Shown one piece after another: positions 17,067 through 26,215 of a stretch of DNA of 64,000 nt. Origin of the DNA: an uncultured Chlamydiae bacterium (GTDB lineage: Bacteria > Chlamydiota > Chlamydiia > Chlamydiales > SM23-39); the NCBI GenBank assembly GCA_903893545.1, contig CAITMJ010000018.1:124001-188000 (forward strand). The letters run 5' to 3'. Numbering within the stretch: position 1 is the first letter of the stretch; the number at the start of each line of letters is the position of its first letter. Position numbers and translations under genes: made by a program. The notes below the pieces were generated by a model that worked only from the letters and a program-made list of their open reading frames with translations, searched no databases and was not told where the DNA came from.

Positions 17067-18494
17067 ATGCGAACTCAATTCTTTGCGCTACTGATGTTGT
17101 CTACAACGATATTTGCCGCTAATAAAGGGGCAGAAACTGGCGCTACGCTTCTCGAACAAACCTCACAGGCTTTCACCCAAATTGCAAAAAAAGCAATGCC
17201 TGCAACTGTCTTTATCAAAGCGGAAATAAACCAAAGCCAGTGCGCCCAGCAACAATTCGATCCCTTCCAAGACGATTTTTTCCGAAGATTTTTTGGACAA
17301 CAAAGTCCATTTGGGCAGCAACAGCAGCAACAACAGCCACAAACGCAAATGGCCAGCGGCTCTGGCTTTTTGATCCGACCCGATGGCTATGTCGTCACAA
17401 ACTTTCACGTGATTAAAGATGCGTCCAAGATCACAGTTCTTCTCAATGACGGGCGCGAATTTACAGCGACAGTCAAAGGCTCTGATCATCGCACAGATCT
17501 AGCTGTTTTAAAAATCGAAGAGAAAAACCTTCCCTACCTCCAATTCGGCAGCTCCGATGAGCTCCAGGTCGGAGAGTGGGTCATCGCAATCGGCAATCCA
17601 TTTGGTCTTGAAGCGTCTCTGACCGTCGGCGTTGTCAGCGCAAAAGGACGCCAAGATCTCGGCATTGCCTCGTTTGAAGATTTCATTCAAACCGATGCGG
17701 CGATCAACCCAGGCAACTCGGGCGGCCCTCTTCTCAATCTTCAATCGGAAGTGATCGGCGTCAATACAGCCATCATGAGTAAGTCTGGCGGCTACATGGG
17801 CATCGGCCTTTCGATCCCGAGCAAAATGGCCCAAAACGTCGTCGAGCAAATCATCGATGGCGGCACTGTGCGAAGAGCTTACCTCGGCATCGTCCTCCAA
17901 CCTGTCGATAAAGAGCTTGCCGATGCGATGAACCTCGATAAACAGGAAGGGATCCTCATCTCTGAGGTGATGAAAGACTCTCCCGCCCAAAAAGCAGGCC
18001 TACAGCAAGGCGATATCATCGTCTCTTACAACGACAAGCCGACAAAAAACGTCACCAAATTCCGCAACGATATCGCGCTGATGGCTCCTTGCACCACCAT
18101 TAAACTCAAGATCCTCCGCAACAATAAACCAATGCTCCTCACCGTTGCTCTCGGCTCTCAAGCCGAAGACGATGTCGTTACAGCAGAAGTCATTCAAAAA
18201 ATCGGTCTTGAGATTGAAACCCTCACCTCTGAAATAGCCGCAAAGATCGGCGTTCCTGCTGATACTGAAGGCGTCGTCATCACGAAAGTCAAGCCCGGTT
18301 CTGCCGCTGCCCAGGCAGGTCTTCGCCCCGGCTGCATCATCACCGGCTTTGCAGTAAACTGGAACAACCAGAAAAAGATCAAAAACATCGCTGAACTAGA
18401 TGAGGCTATGAAAGAGATCGGAGATAAAAAACATATTATCCTGATCGTGCGCCACCAAAATTTCCAGCGCTATTACACGATCAAGATCTCTTAA
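17067..18494 (+). CDS. htrA: Periplasmic serine protease/chaperone HtrA (DegP)
   Basis: 475 residues. A signal peptide (MRTQFFALLMLSTTIFAA) is followed by a trypsin-like domain with triad H114 (TNFHVIKDA), D144 (HRTDLAVLKI) and S218 (NPGNSGGP), then two PDZ domains (about 255-350 and 375-470). It degrades or refolds damaged envelope proteins in the periplasm, and Chlamydia HtrA is also reported outside the bacterium. A glutamine-rich stretch at 78-94 (QQSPFGQQQQQQ) sits in the LA-loop region and is probably disordered. Its 3' end overlaps the convergent gene at 18481 by 14 bases. Confidence 0.96.
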   Translation: MRTQFFALLMLSTTIFAANKGAETGATLLEQTSQAFTQIAKKAMPATVFIKAEINQSQCAQQQFDPFQDDFFRRFFGQQSPFGQQQQQQQPQTQMASGSGFLIRPDGYVVTNFHVIKDASKITVLLNDGREFTATVKGSDHRTDLAVLKIEEKNLPYLQFGSSDELQVGEWVIAIGNPFGLEASLTVGVVSAKGRQDLGIASFEDFIQTDAAINPGNSGGPLLNLQSEVIGVNTAIMSKSGGYMGIGLSIPSKMAQNVVEQIIDGGTVRRAYLGIVLQPVDKELADAMNLDKQEGILISEVMKDSPAQKAGLQQGDIIVSYNDKPTKNVTKFRNDIALMAPCTTIKLKILRNNKPMLLTVALGSQAEDDVVTAEVIQKIGLEIETLTSEIAAKIGVPADTEGVVITKVKPGSAAAQAGLRPGCIITGFAVNWNNQKKIKNIAELDEAMKEIGDKKHIILIVRHQNFQRYYTIKIS

Positions 18495-19056
18495 AAGGGA
18501 CTAGCGCAATGATTGAGCTTTTTGACGGCGACTTCTTCTCTTCATTGGAACAAGAGAATGCTGCATCGTTAAACAAATGATGAGAAAAACGGGTTCTTTT
18601 TGTAGGATATTCATTTTCGACAAGCTCATCTTTTACAGAAAAAATAGCCTCTTCAGTCGCAGCAGTCGTTTTGATTATAATTTTTGACTGAAAATGAATC
18701 TCACACCGATCAACTTCTTTTTTGATGAATCCTGAAAACATACTATCCAAGTAAATGGACTCTTTCTGAAAGATCTTAGAAACCAATAAAGAAGATTGGG
18801 CGTCTACTTGAAAAAGAACTGTTACATTCCACGATCGATTGGGATTTTTTAATTCTTGAATCATCTTGGGCTTGGCAAGACATAGAGCCACTTCCAGAAA
18901 GTGTTCTTTTAAGATTTGTAGGCTCCTTGTCTGAAAAATCTCTCTAGCTTCAATCACCGAAAAAACGCGCATGGGCTTGGGCGGAGAGATCTGTAAATCC
19001 ACGGCAAATCGACTACAGAATCGAGAAGAAGAGAAATCTTGGTACCGAATACTCAC
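18481..19056 (-). CDS. Hypothetical protein, last gene of the M50 operon
   Basis: 191 residues, soluble, mixed alpha/beta, no signal peptide. It begins MSIRYQDFSSSRFCSRFAVD and carries FQVDAQSSLLVSKIFQKES and FQSKIIIKTTAATEEAIFSV in the centre. The last ~45 residues are basic and Ser-rich. Its ATGA start overlaps the stop of the MFS transporter gene, so it is translated from that operon. I do not recognise the family. Confidence 0.6.
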   Translation of the reverse strand: MSIRYQDFSSSRFCSRFAVDLQISPPKPMRVFSVIEAREIFQTRSLQILKEHFLEVALCLAKPKMIQELKNPNRSWNVTVLFQVDAQSSLLVSKIFQKESIYLDSMFSGFIKKEVDRCEIHFQSKIIIKTTAATEEAIFSVKDELVENEYPTKRTRFSHHLFNDAAFSCSNEEKKSPSKSSIIALVPFKRS

Positions 19057-20207
19057 TGATGATGCTCCTTTAGTTTAAGCCAGATGGTAAATGCGAAAAC
19101 GGCCAATATGCAGAAAATTCCTACTAAAGTAATCGCCTGGATCGGCAAGCAAAACCCTACGACCAAAGTCGCAATCGTCGCAATGCTGATATTTGTAAAT
19201 TGGAGCACGGCAGAGGCGTTCGATTTGTCTTTCGCTTCTCCTAAACTTTTACTCGCAGAGAGAGAGTAGGAAAGCCCAAACCCTGTTTGGATGAGAATCA
19301 TCGGCAAAAACAGCGCTGCAGGGACGATCAGTTCTGCATGGAAAAGTCCTCCTAACACCAAAATGCCGATAAAGACCAGCAAAAGGCCTGAGAGCATGCC
19401 AATGCGGGGAGTTACCCGGTGGGCGATCCTCAGAGTTAGATAAAGGCCGATGACCACTCCAATCGGCGGCAAAAGCGTCCAAAGACCGTAGATATCTGGC
19501 AAAAGCCCCATATCTGTGATGCAAAGGTAAGGCGCCACCGTTGCAAAAACATACGTCGTCGCAGTGCCCGCTCCCATGAGAAGTCCATGCAAGATCAAAA
19601 AAGGATCTTTGAGGTGCTTCCCAAGATCATGGCTGATTTTATGGAGGTTAAAAGCCTCTTTATTGAGCGAATGAGACGTTTCGGGCAAAAGGCGGATAAG
19701 AAAGCTCAAAAGGAGCGTATAACCGGCAAGAAACGCAAAGCAGCCTCTCCACCCTGAATAGATAGTGATAAAACCGCCGAGCAGCATCCCGAGCCCAGGC
19801 ATCATCGCAAAGGCCATCAAGAAGTAAGAAAAGGTTTTGGCCGCCGCATTTCCCTCGTGCCGATCGGAGATCATCGTAAACACCACCTTAATCCCCGCTG
19901 CAGCGCCGATTGCCTGGATAAATCGACCTATGCAAAAAAGCCAAAAAGAGTTGGCAAATAGGCAGAGAAGAGCTCCGACAAACGCGATATCAAATCCGAT
20001 GAAAAGAGCCTTTTTTCTCCCCCAGCGATTGGCAATAGGACCATACGGGAGCTGTCCCAAAGAATAGGCGATCAAAAAGATCGTCATCGACCACTGGGCA
20101 ACTGCTTCTGAAAGGCCAAACTCCTCTGTTAAAAGAGGGAGGGCCGGCGTGAAGAAGACGCCCGAAACGGGGGCTAGCGATACGAGAAGAATTAAAATAG
20201 GCATCAT
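19053..20207 (-). CDS. MFS transporter, DHA1 (Bcr/CflA-like) type
   Basis: 384 residues with about 12 membrane helices. The MFS signature between TM2 and TM3 is GPIANRWGRKKAL, and the motif C-like TM5 region contains MMPGLGMLLGGFITIYSGWRG, as in proton-coupled drug antiporters of the Bcr/CflA group. The substrate cannot be read from the sequence; a multidrug or small-metabolite exporter is the family default. It lies third in an operon (M50 protease, lipoprotein, this gene, 18481 gene), starting 2 bases after the lipoprotein stop. Confidence 0.85.
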   Translation of the reverse strand: MMPILILLVSLAPVSGVFFTPALPLLTEEFGLSEAVAQWSMTIFLIAYSLGQLPYGPIANRWGRKKALFIGFDIAFVGALLCLFANSFWLFCIGRFIQAIGAAAGIKVVFTMISDRHEGNAAAKTFSYFLMAFAMMPGLGMLLGGFITIYSGWRGCFAFLAGYTLLLSFLIRLLPETSHSLNKEAFNLHKISHDLGKHLKDPFLILHGLLMGAGTATTYVFATVAPYLCITDMGLLPDIYGLWTLLPPIGVVIGLYLTLRIAHRVTPRIGMLSGLLLVFIGILVLGGLFHAELIVPAALFLPMILIQTGFGLSYSLSASKSLGEAKDKSNASAVLQFTNISIATIATLVVGFCLPIQAITLVGIFCILAVFAFTIWLKLKEHHQ

Positions 20208-20209
20208 AA

Positions 20210-20638
20210 CTAAATCCTCGGTTCGTCACTTAAATTGGTAATCATCTGCAAAATTTGATCCAAAACTCCCTGCGCTTCAAAAGAGGCAGTCGTAGGACCG
20301 TCTTGAATGATCCGGTGCAAAATTTGCCGCTCCTCTAAAAAGAGATTGGAGACTTCCCTAGATCGATTCGATGGATTTTCTTCAAACTTTCGGAGTTTTT
20401 CTTCTGTCTCAAACACGATGCGCCGAACAAGAGCGAGTTCTGCTTTTTTCATCTCTTCTTGCAAAAATCCAATTTCTTCTTCGATTTTTTGCTGCTGTTT
20501 TTCTGCGAGCTCCAATTTTTTTTGCAAAAACGCGATCTTCTGTTTTTGCTTTGTCGGAGAGAGCTTGACGAGCATTTCACTTCCTGCGGGAGGGAGTGTG
20601 CATCCGACGAGAAAAAAAAGAAAAACCACTGTTCTCAT
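20210..20638 (-). CDS. Coiled-coil lipoprotein
   Basis: 142 residues. A short hydrophobic signal with a lipobox-like LVGC (MRTVVFLFFLVGC) predicts lipidation at Cys13. The body is a strongly charged coiled coil (IAFLQKKLELAEKQQQKIEEEI...) of ~60 residues plus a helical tail. Its ATGA overlaps the M50 protease stop, so the two are translationally coupled. It could tether or regulate the neighbouring membrane proteins; no family is recognised. Confidence 0.7.
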   Translation of the reverse strand: MRTVVFLFFLVGCTLPPAGSEMLVKLSPTKQKQKIAFLQKKLELAEKQQQKIEEEIGFLQEEMKKAELALVRRIVFETEEKLRKFEENPSNRSREVSNLFLEERQILHRIIQDGPTTASFEAQGVLDQILQMITNLSDEPRI

Positions 20639-21771
20639 TTTAACTGTTTGACAAAGTGTTGAAAATCAGGATCCTGTTTTATACCCTGAAACGACTCTTC
20701 GTTCAACACTTTTTCTACATTTAAAGGAGCTGCCACGTAGGCGGTTTGCAGCCATCCTCCTGCGGGTTTCCCGAGAAAACGATACGCAAATGCGCGCGCG
20801 TTATTGAGCGCAATTTCTTGCGTCGGCATCAGTTGATAACATTCGGTAGAAAGTTTGATCACAAGAGGCCAATTTTTTTGCTCCGATGCTAGGCTGTGCA
20901 AAAGAACCTTCGCTTCCCCCAAAAGATGCTCTGCAATTGGCAGTAAAAGCTGATACGCCTCTTCTCGATGCCCCGCTTGAAATTGGCTAAAGGCAAGATA
21001 TTGCGTGGCTGCCTGGTAAAATAGCCCCTCTTTAGTCTTTTCGCGAACGGCCGTAAATAGTTTGTCTGCGTCGCTTTTTCTCCCTTCTTGAAGAGCAGCT
21101 TCAGCCTGCTCCATCAATTTTTGCATCTCTTCTTGCCGATCTTGCGCAGTCAAAGAGCTACTTTTTTGCCACAGCTCAAAACTTTGGAATGCAAAGAGAA
21201 AAAAGAAAGCCCCTGCTAAATATGCTTGGAAAAGAAAAAACCCAACAGCGACTAGACCTGCAAAAATAGCACCAGAAAGAAGGGAGGCTTTGTAGCCTTT
21301 GATGCCAAAAGACGCTTCTAAAACAATGCGAAGCAATTGTCCTCCATCGAGAGGAAGGACTGGAAATAAATTGACCACACTCCAGAAAATATTGGCTACT
21401 TGCGTGATCTTCAAAGTAACCATGACCAGATGAGGCCACTGTATCTGGAGAAGAAATGTGGCGATCAAAGCGAGGATGATTCCAAAAAGAGGCCCATTAA
21501 AAACGACAATGAATTGCTGCCAAAATTTTAACTTCGGCCCTTCATAGGAGGTAAGTCCGCCAAGCGCGACCAATTGGATTTTTGCCGACTGCCTAAACAA
21601 CACGGCCGTAAGAGCGTGGCCAAACTCATGAAAAAGAACCGATACAAAAATAATCCAAATCCAAATTACGCCGCCTAAGAGCGAAGTGCTATTGAGCCAT
21701 CCGATCACTGCGGCCAGCACCCAAAAAACAGGGTGGATGGAAATGGGGATTTTCCCTGGAATTCTAATCAT
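20635..21771 (-). CDS. M50 site-2-type intramembrane metalloprotease with TPR-like tail
   Basis: 378 residues from ATG 21771, which has GAGG 5 bases upstream; a TTG at 21792 lies within the 5' region and is not used here. About six membrane helices occupy residues 10-200, with the zinc motif HEFGH in FVSVLFHEFGHALTAVL and the second motif NLFPVLPLDGGQLLR. The C-terminal ~170 residues are soluble helical pairs resembling TPRs (AEAALQEGRKSDADKLFTAV). Such proteases cut membrane-embedded regulators. The RBS/start region of this gene was copied into the 204-bp tandem repeat upstream. Confidence 0.88.
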   Translation of the reverse strand: MIRIPGKIPISIHPVFWVLAAVIGWLNSTSLLGGVIWIWIIFVSVLFHEFGHALTAVLFRQSAKIQLVALGGLTSYEGPKLKFWQQFIVVFNGPLFGIILALIATFLLQIQWPHLVMVTLKITQVANIFWSVVNLFPVLPLDGGQLLRIVLEASFGIKGYKASLLSGAIFAGLVAVGFFLFQAYLAGAFFFLFAFQSFELWQKSSSLTAQDRQEEMQKLMEQAEAALQEGRKSDADKLFTAVREKTKEGLFYQAATQYLAFSQFQAGHREEAYQLLLPIAEHLLGEAKVLLHSLASEQKNWPLVIKLSTECYQLMPTQEIALNNARAFAYRFLGKPAGGWLQTAYVAAPLNVEKVLNEESFQGIKQDPDFQHFVKQLK

Positions 21772-21972
21772 TTTTTCCTCTATACACGACAAAAATCAAC
21801 GATAAAACGATGAAAAAAAGTCAGCCGCAAAGCGGCCATGATTCTTCCTATCGTTGTATCGTTTCATCGTTCCTTCGTTGATTTTTATCGTACCCAAAGT
21901 GCTAATTTAGCCCATAACTTCTATGCGACCAAATACCAACAAAACATGATTCATTTTTTGCCATCTACAGAG
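21769..21972. repeat. 204-bp tandem duplication, unit 1
   Basis: The unit runs from the M50 start codon/RBS (CATTTTTTC at 21769) through the intergenic DNA to a fragment matching the 3' end of sucD. Inside it are a small hairpin (GCCGC-AAA-GCGGC, 21824-21836) flanked by two facing arrays of an 8-bp motif: two copies of NAACGATN on the left (21797-21812) and four copies of the complementary NATCGTTN on the right (21849-21880). Unit 2 has the reverse numbers. Confidence 0.9.
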
Positions 21973-22176
21973 CATTTCTTCCTCCATACACGACAAAAAT
22001 CAACGAAGGAACGATGAAACGATACAACGATGAAAAAAAGTCAGCCGCAAAGCGGCCATGATTCTTCCTATCGTTGTATCGTTGATTTTTATCGTACCCA
22101 AAGTGCTAATTTATCCCATAACTTCTATGCGACCAAATACCAACAAAACATGATTCATTTTTTGCCATCTACAGAG
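21973..22176. repeat. 204-bp tandem duplication, unit 2
   Basis: Direct repeat of 21769-21972, also 204 bp, ending inside the last codons of sucD. The left 8-mer array has four copies (22001-22032) and the right array two (22069-22084), so the total is six in each unit. The short sequence CATTTTTTC occurs at the start of unit 1 and just after unit 2 (22177-22185), with CATTTCTTC at the junction, as expected for duplication between short direct repeats. Confidence 0.9.
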
Positions 22177-23051
22177 CATTTTTTCATCGCTAATTTGACG
22201 GCATGTCCCATCTCAGCCGGACTTGCCGTAATCGTAGCGCCTACTTTTCGGAAAGCGTCGTACTTGGCCGCCGCAGTCCCCTGTCCGCCGGAGATAATCG
22301 CCCCTGCGTGTCCCATTCTCCGCCCAGGCGGCGCTGTAACGCCGGCGATAAAGACAGCAACAGGTTTTGTGCAGTGTTTTGCAATCCATTCTGCCGCATC
22401 TTCTTCCGCATGCCCGCCGATCTCTCCAATGAGCAAGATCGCCTCCGTCTCAGGATCTTCCTGGAAAAGCTTGAGGACATCGATGAAATTTGTCCCATTG
22501 AGAGGATCTCCACCGATTCCGATACAAGTCGATTGTCCAAGGCCTAGTTGCGTTGTCTGCCAAACCGCTTCATACGTCAATGTACCACTTCTCGAAACAA
22601 TCCCCACTTTTCCCCGTTTATGGATATAGCCAGGCATAATCCCGATCTTACACTCGCCAGGAGTGATGATGCCAGGGCAATTGGGCCCGATCAATCTCGA
22701 ATGCTTGGAGTTACTCATCACGCGCTTGACTTCCAACATATCGCGCACGGGAATCCCTTCTGTAATACAGACGATGAGCTCAATCCCAGCATCTTCTGCT
22801 TCTAAAATGGCATCTGCTGCAAATGGCGGCGGCACGAAGATCAAAGATGCATCTGCACGTACTGCGAGCTTTGCTTCCAACACGGTATCGAAAACGGGAA
22901 GACCTAAAATTTGCTGCCCCCCTTTTCCTGGCGTAACGCCCCCTACGACTTGCGTTCCATATTCAAGGCACTGCTCTGCGTGAAAACTCCCCGCTTTGCC
23001 AGAGATTCCCTGGACGATCACTTTTGTCTTTTTATTGATGAGAATGGCCAT
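22155..23051 (-). CDS. sucD: Succinyl-CoA synthetase, alpha subunit
   Basis: 298 residues. With SucC it makes succinate plus ATP/GTP from succinyl-CoA in the TCA cycle. The N-terminal CoA-binding Rossmann domain has [15 protein letters not shown], and the phosphorylated catalytic histidine lies in [15 protein letters not shown] near residue 247. The start overlaps the end of sucC by 20 bases, giving a sucCD operon. The last seven codons and stop are part of the 204-bp duplication, so a second 3' fragment of sucD stands behind the gene without altering the protein. Confidence 0.96.
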   Translation of the reverse strand: MAILINKKTKVIVQGISGKAGSFHAEQCLEYGTQVVGGVTPGKGGQQILGLPVFDTVLEAKLAVRADASLIFVPPPFAADAILEAEDAGIELIVCITEGIPVRDMLEVKRVMSNSKHSRLIGPNCPGIITPGECKIGIMPGYIHKRGKVGIVSRSGTLTYEAVWQTTQLGLGQSTCIGIGGDPLNGTNFIDVLKLFQEDPETEAILLIGEIGGHAEEDAAEWIAKHCTKPVAVFIAGVTAPPGRRMGHAGAIISGGQGTAAAKYDAFRKVGATITASPAEMGHAVKLAMKKCSVDGKK

Positions 23052-24216
23052 GGTTCCCCTTTGAAGCTTTGACTGCGAGCTCAGCGGCTGTTTTTAAATC
23101 CTCGGCGGTCGATATTTTCAAGTGGCTCTCTTTAAAAAGTCTCCGCCCCTCTTCGACGTTCGTCCCTTCGAGCCGCACTACGATGGGTAGGTTGATATGC
23201 TGCTCTTTAGCTGCATGAAGCACGCCGAGCGCAATCGTTGCGCAGTTCATGATCCCGCCGAAAATATTGACCAAAATCGCCTTTACTTTTGGATCGGAAA
23301 GGATGATTCGAAAGCCTTCAGCCACTTTTTCTTTTGTCGCTCCCCCACCCACATCGAGAAAGTTCGCAGGAGCGCCGCCGGATAATTGGATGATGTCCAT
23401 CGTCGCCATAGCAAGCCCTGCGCCATTGACCATGCAGCCGATATCTCCATGCATGGCGATATAGGCCAAATCAAATTCTTTGGCGGCGGCTTCTTGGGAA
23501 GAACTCTGCGTCGCGTCGTACATCGACATGATCTCTGATTGGCGAAATAATGCGTTGTCATCGATGCTCAGCTTCGCATCGAGCGCCAAAATCTCCCCTT
23601 CTGCCGTTTTTACCAGTGGATTGATCTCCAAAAGCGATGCATCGGTCTCGATAAAAGCTTTGGCAAGCCCTTTTATGATCTCAGCCCCTGCCTTTGCCTG
23701 CGGACCAGTCCATCCCATGAACTTCACGATGCGTAAAATCTGATACGAGCGGAGTTTTCCATCAAAGCCAAACGGGATTTTTAAAATTTTTTCCGGAGAC
23801 TTATGCGCCACCTCTTCGATCTCCATGCCCCCTTCTGGCGATGCGATCAAAATCGGCACAGCCTTCTCTCGATCGATCAGAGCTCCAATGTAATACTCTT
23901 TTGCGATATCGACCGGTTTAGAGATCAACACCTTTTTGGCCACCACTCCCTCCGGCCCGGTCTGCTGGTTGACCATTTTCATCCCGATGAGCGTCTTGGC
24001 AATCAAAGGGATCTCATCAGCCGTCTTGGCAAACTTTACCCCGCCGGCCTTCCCTCGTCCCCCTGCGTGCACCTGAATTTTCAGCACTGCTTGCTGCAAA
24101 TGGAGACCATGGGCAATTTTCTTCGCTTCCTCGACCGACTCTGCCACCCCGAAATCAGGCATTGGAATCCCGAATTTTTTGAGCACAATTTTCGCCTGAT
24201 ATTCGTGTAAATTCAT
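23032..24216 (-). CDS. sucC: Succinyl-CoA synthetase, beta subunit
   Basis: 394 residues, normal length. An ATP-grasp nucleotide-binding domain ([20 protein letters not shown]..., [17 protein letters not shown]-type motif) is followed by the ligase domain with [18 protein letters not shown] and [11 protein letters not shown]. It forms the nucleotide-using half of the enzyme with SucD. The gene is transcribed divergently from ftsY with only 31 bp between the starts, an AT-rich gap that must hold both promoters. Confidence 0.96.
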   Translation of the reverse strand: MNLHEYQAKIVLKKFGIPMPDFGVAESVEEAKKIAHGLHLQQAVLKIQVHAGGRGKAGGVKFAKTADEIPLIAKTLIGMKMVNQQTGPEGVVAKKVLISKPVDIAKEYYIGALIDREKAVPILIASPEGGMEIEEVAHKSPEKILKIPFGFDGKLRSYQILRIVKFMGWTGPQAKAGAEIIKGLAKAFIETDASLLEINPLVKTAEGEILALDAKLSIDDNALFRQSEIMSMYDATQSSSQEAAAKEFDLAYIAMHGDIGCMVNGAGLAMATMDIIQLSGGAPANFLDVGGGATKEKVAEGFRIILSDPKVKAILVNIFGGIMNCATIALGVLHAAKEQHINLPIVVRLEGTNVEEGRRLFKESHLKISTAEDLKTAAELAVKASKGNHGHSHQ

Positions 24217-24247
24217 CGCTACCTCGTATATTTATATATGTGATAGA

Positions 24248-25147
24248 ATGTCGTTTATGTTCAAGTTTTTAAAGAAGCTATCCTCACCTTTTGCCCGGAT
24301 TAAATCGGCCCTTGGCCAAACCATCAAAAACCTCTTTTCCAAGGGGTATAATGAGGAAGCCTGCGCTCATCTTGAGCAACTCCTCTACGAAGCCGACCTA
24401 GGAGCCCCGCTTGCTCTCTCCATCGTCGACGAGATAAAAAAACACAAGACGGCCTCCTCCGAAGAGATCCTCGCCTTTGTCAAAGAGCGGATCCTCTCCT
24501 TTTTCCAAGAGGCCAAGCCGATCGACTTACATCACCCTCATGTGATTCTCGTCGTTGGCGTCAATGGGAGCGGAAAGACAACGACATTGGCCAAACTGGC
24601 TAAAATGCACATTGAAAGTGGGAAAAAAGTCCTCATTGCAGCCGGCGATACTTTCCGCGCCGCTGCCGTTGAACAGCTCGAAACGTGGGCTAATCGGATT
24701 GGCGCCGACCTCATCAAAGCCCAGCCAAAAAGCGACCCCTCAGCGGTGGCTTTTGATGCTCTTCAGGCAGCTCTTGCCCGAAAAGCCGACATCGTACTCA
24801 TCGACACAGCAGGGCGCCTGCAGAATAAGACTGACCTCATGCATGAACTGGCAAAAGTTTCCCGTGTGATCAAAAAACTCATTCCCGACGCTCCGCATGA
24901 AACCCTGCTCGTTCTCGATGCCACCGTCGGCCAAAACGCCCTCGATCAAGCAAAGACCTTCCAGCAGTTTGTTCCCATCACCGGCATTGTCCTGACCAAG
25001 CTAGACGGCACAGCGCGCGGCGGGATCGCCGTTGCAGTCCATAAAGAACTCGGCATCCCGATCCGTTGGGCAGGCCTCGGCGAAGGGGAAAAAGATCTCG
25101 TCCCCTTCGATCCAAAAGAATACGTCGATGCGCTTTTTAAGGATTGA
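24248..25147 (+). CDS. ftsY: Signal recognition particle receptor FtsY
   Basis: 299 residues: a short N region and the GTPase G domain, lacking the long acidic A domain of E. coli FtsY. The P-loop is VVGVNGSGKTTTLAKL, with DTFRAAA, DTAGRLQ and TKLDGTARGG (G4/closing loop) all present. It docks Ffh-ribosome complexes at the membrane. No Shine-Dalgarno precedes ATG 24248, and a second ATG at 24257 is possible; TATATA-like sequence just upstream suggests a leaderless or very short leader transcript. Its last 11 bases overlap a convergent small lipoprotein gene. Confidence 0.95.
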   Translation: MSFMFKFLKKLSSPFARIKSALGQTIKNLFSKGYNEEACAHLEQLLYEADLGAPLALSIVDEIKKHKTASSEEILAFVKERILSFFQEAKPIDLHHPHVILVVGVNGSGKTTTLAKLAKMHIESGKKVLIAAGDTFRAAAVEQLETWANRIGADLIKAQPKSDPSAVAFDALQAALARKADIVLIDTAGRLQNKTDLMHELAKVSRVIKKLIPDAPHETLLVLDATVGQNALDQAKTFQQFVPITGIVLTKLDGTARGGIAVAVHKELGIPIRWAGLGEGEKDLVPFDPKEYVDALFKD

Positions 25148-25268
25148 TCTCTTGATTCTCTGAGATTCCGCCAGGCTGAGGAGAGAAATGCTCTTCTCCA
25201 TCATCTGAATCCTGTGAACATCCTGTGACAAAAACAAGCGCAAGGAAGAGAAAAAGTGTCTTTTTCAT
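25137..25268 (-). CDS. Small lipoprotein, 43 residues
   Basis: Begins MKKTLFLFLALVFVTGCSQD: a basic start, a hydrophobic core and lipobox VTGC, with Cys17 as the lipidated residue. The 26-residue mature part is acidic and Gly/Pro/Asn-rich. An AAGGAGAC Shine-Dalgarno sits 5 bases before the ATG. The gene overlaps the ftsY stop by 11 bases in convergent orientation. Function unknown; entericidin-like or other tiny lipoproteins are comparable in size only. Confidence 0.75.
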   Translation of the reverse strand: MKKTLFLFLALVFVTGCSQDSDDGEEHFSPQPGGISENQEINP

Positions 25269-25357
25269 GAAAGTCTCCTTTATGCGCACTGTACCCTACC
25301 ATAAAAATTTTGAAAAGAGATTGCTCTTCAATCGTAAATTCACTTATTTTAACTCTT

Positions 25358-26215
25358 ATGAAACGATTGCACCCGCTAACACCCGAAGAAGAAAGAATCA
25401 TTCAGCAAAAGGGAACCGAACACCCAGGATCGGGCAAATACGATCACCATGAATTGCCGGGTGTTTTTGTGTGCAAACAATGCGATGCGCCTCTCTATCT
25501 TTCCAAAGATAAATTTTCCTCTGGTTGCGGATGGCCAAGTTTTGACGATGAGATCGCCGGCGCTGTGGAAAAAAGAATGGATGCAGATGGGAGAAGAACC
25601 GAGATCGTCTGCGGCCGCTGCAAAGGGCATCTTGGCCATGTGTTTCAAGGGGAACATCTGACAGAAAAAAATCTCCGCCACTGCGTCAATTCGATCTCCT
25701 TAGACTTTCTTCCGGCTACGACAAAAGAAGGTTATGAGCGGGCCATTTTCGCAGGGGGCTGTTTTTGGGGCGTTGAGGCGCTCCTTAAAAAAATCCCGGG
25801 CGTCATTCAAATAAAAGCGGGTTATACCGGTGGGACAGTTGTAAAGCCCTCTTACCAGGAAGTATGTACGGGAATGACAGGACATGCTGAAGCCGTCGAA
25901 ATAGTTTTCGATCCTAAGAAAGTCTCTTTCGAAACTCTTGCCAAAGCATTTTTCGAAATCCACGATCCGACGCAAAAAAATGGCCAGGGCCCCGACATCG
26001 GATCCCAATACCGCTCAGCCGTCTTTTATCTGACAGAAGCGCAAAAAGAGACGACGCTGAAATTAATCGAAATTCTGCGAAAAAAGGGATTGACCGCCGT
26101 CACCAAAGTAGTTCCCGCAAGCATCTTTTACCAGGCAGAAAGTGCGCACCAAGATTACTATACAAAGACAGGCAAACAACCTTATTGCCATAGAAGGGTC
26201 AGTAGGGGTTGGTGA
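25358..26215 (+). CDS. msrBA: Bifunctional methionine sulfoxide reductase, MsrB-MsrA order
   Basis: 285 residues from ATG 25358 ([19 protein letters not shown]). Residues ~1-125 are MsrB: zinc cysteines CKQC and CGRC, the GCGWPSF motif, and the catalytic Cys in LRHCVNS. Residues ~130-285 are MsrA with the catalytic GGCFWGVE. The enzyme repairs both R- and S-methionine sulfoxide in proteins. The common fusion is MsrA first; here MsrB comes first. No signal peptide, so cytoplasmic. The 3' end overlaps the convergent large gene at 26199 by 17 bases. Confidence 0.94.
   Translation: MKRLHPLTPEEERIIQQKGTEHPGSGKYDHHELPGVFVCKQCDAPLYLSKDKFSSGCGWPSFDDEIAGAVEKRMDADGRRTEIVCGRCKGHLGHVFQGEHLTEKNLRHCVNSISLDFLPATTKEGYERAIFAGGCFWGVEALLKKIPGVIQIKAGYTGGTVVKPSYQEVCTGMTGHAEAVEIVFDPKKVSFETLAKAFFEIHDPTQKNGQGPDIGSQYRSAVFYLTEAQKETTLKLIEILRKKGLTAVTKVVPASIFYQAESAHQDYYTKTGKQPYCHRRVSRGW

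Noticed and set aside
21769-22176. CRISPR-like repeat region
   Set aside because: Only two long units with no unique spacers; the 8-mers are too short and face each other.
22030-22629. Plus-strand open frame of ~199 codons over sucD
   Set aside because: Antisense to the well-conserved sucD and starting inside the duplication; no RBS or recognisable product.
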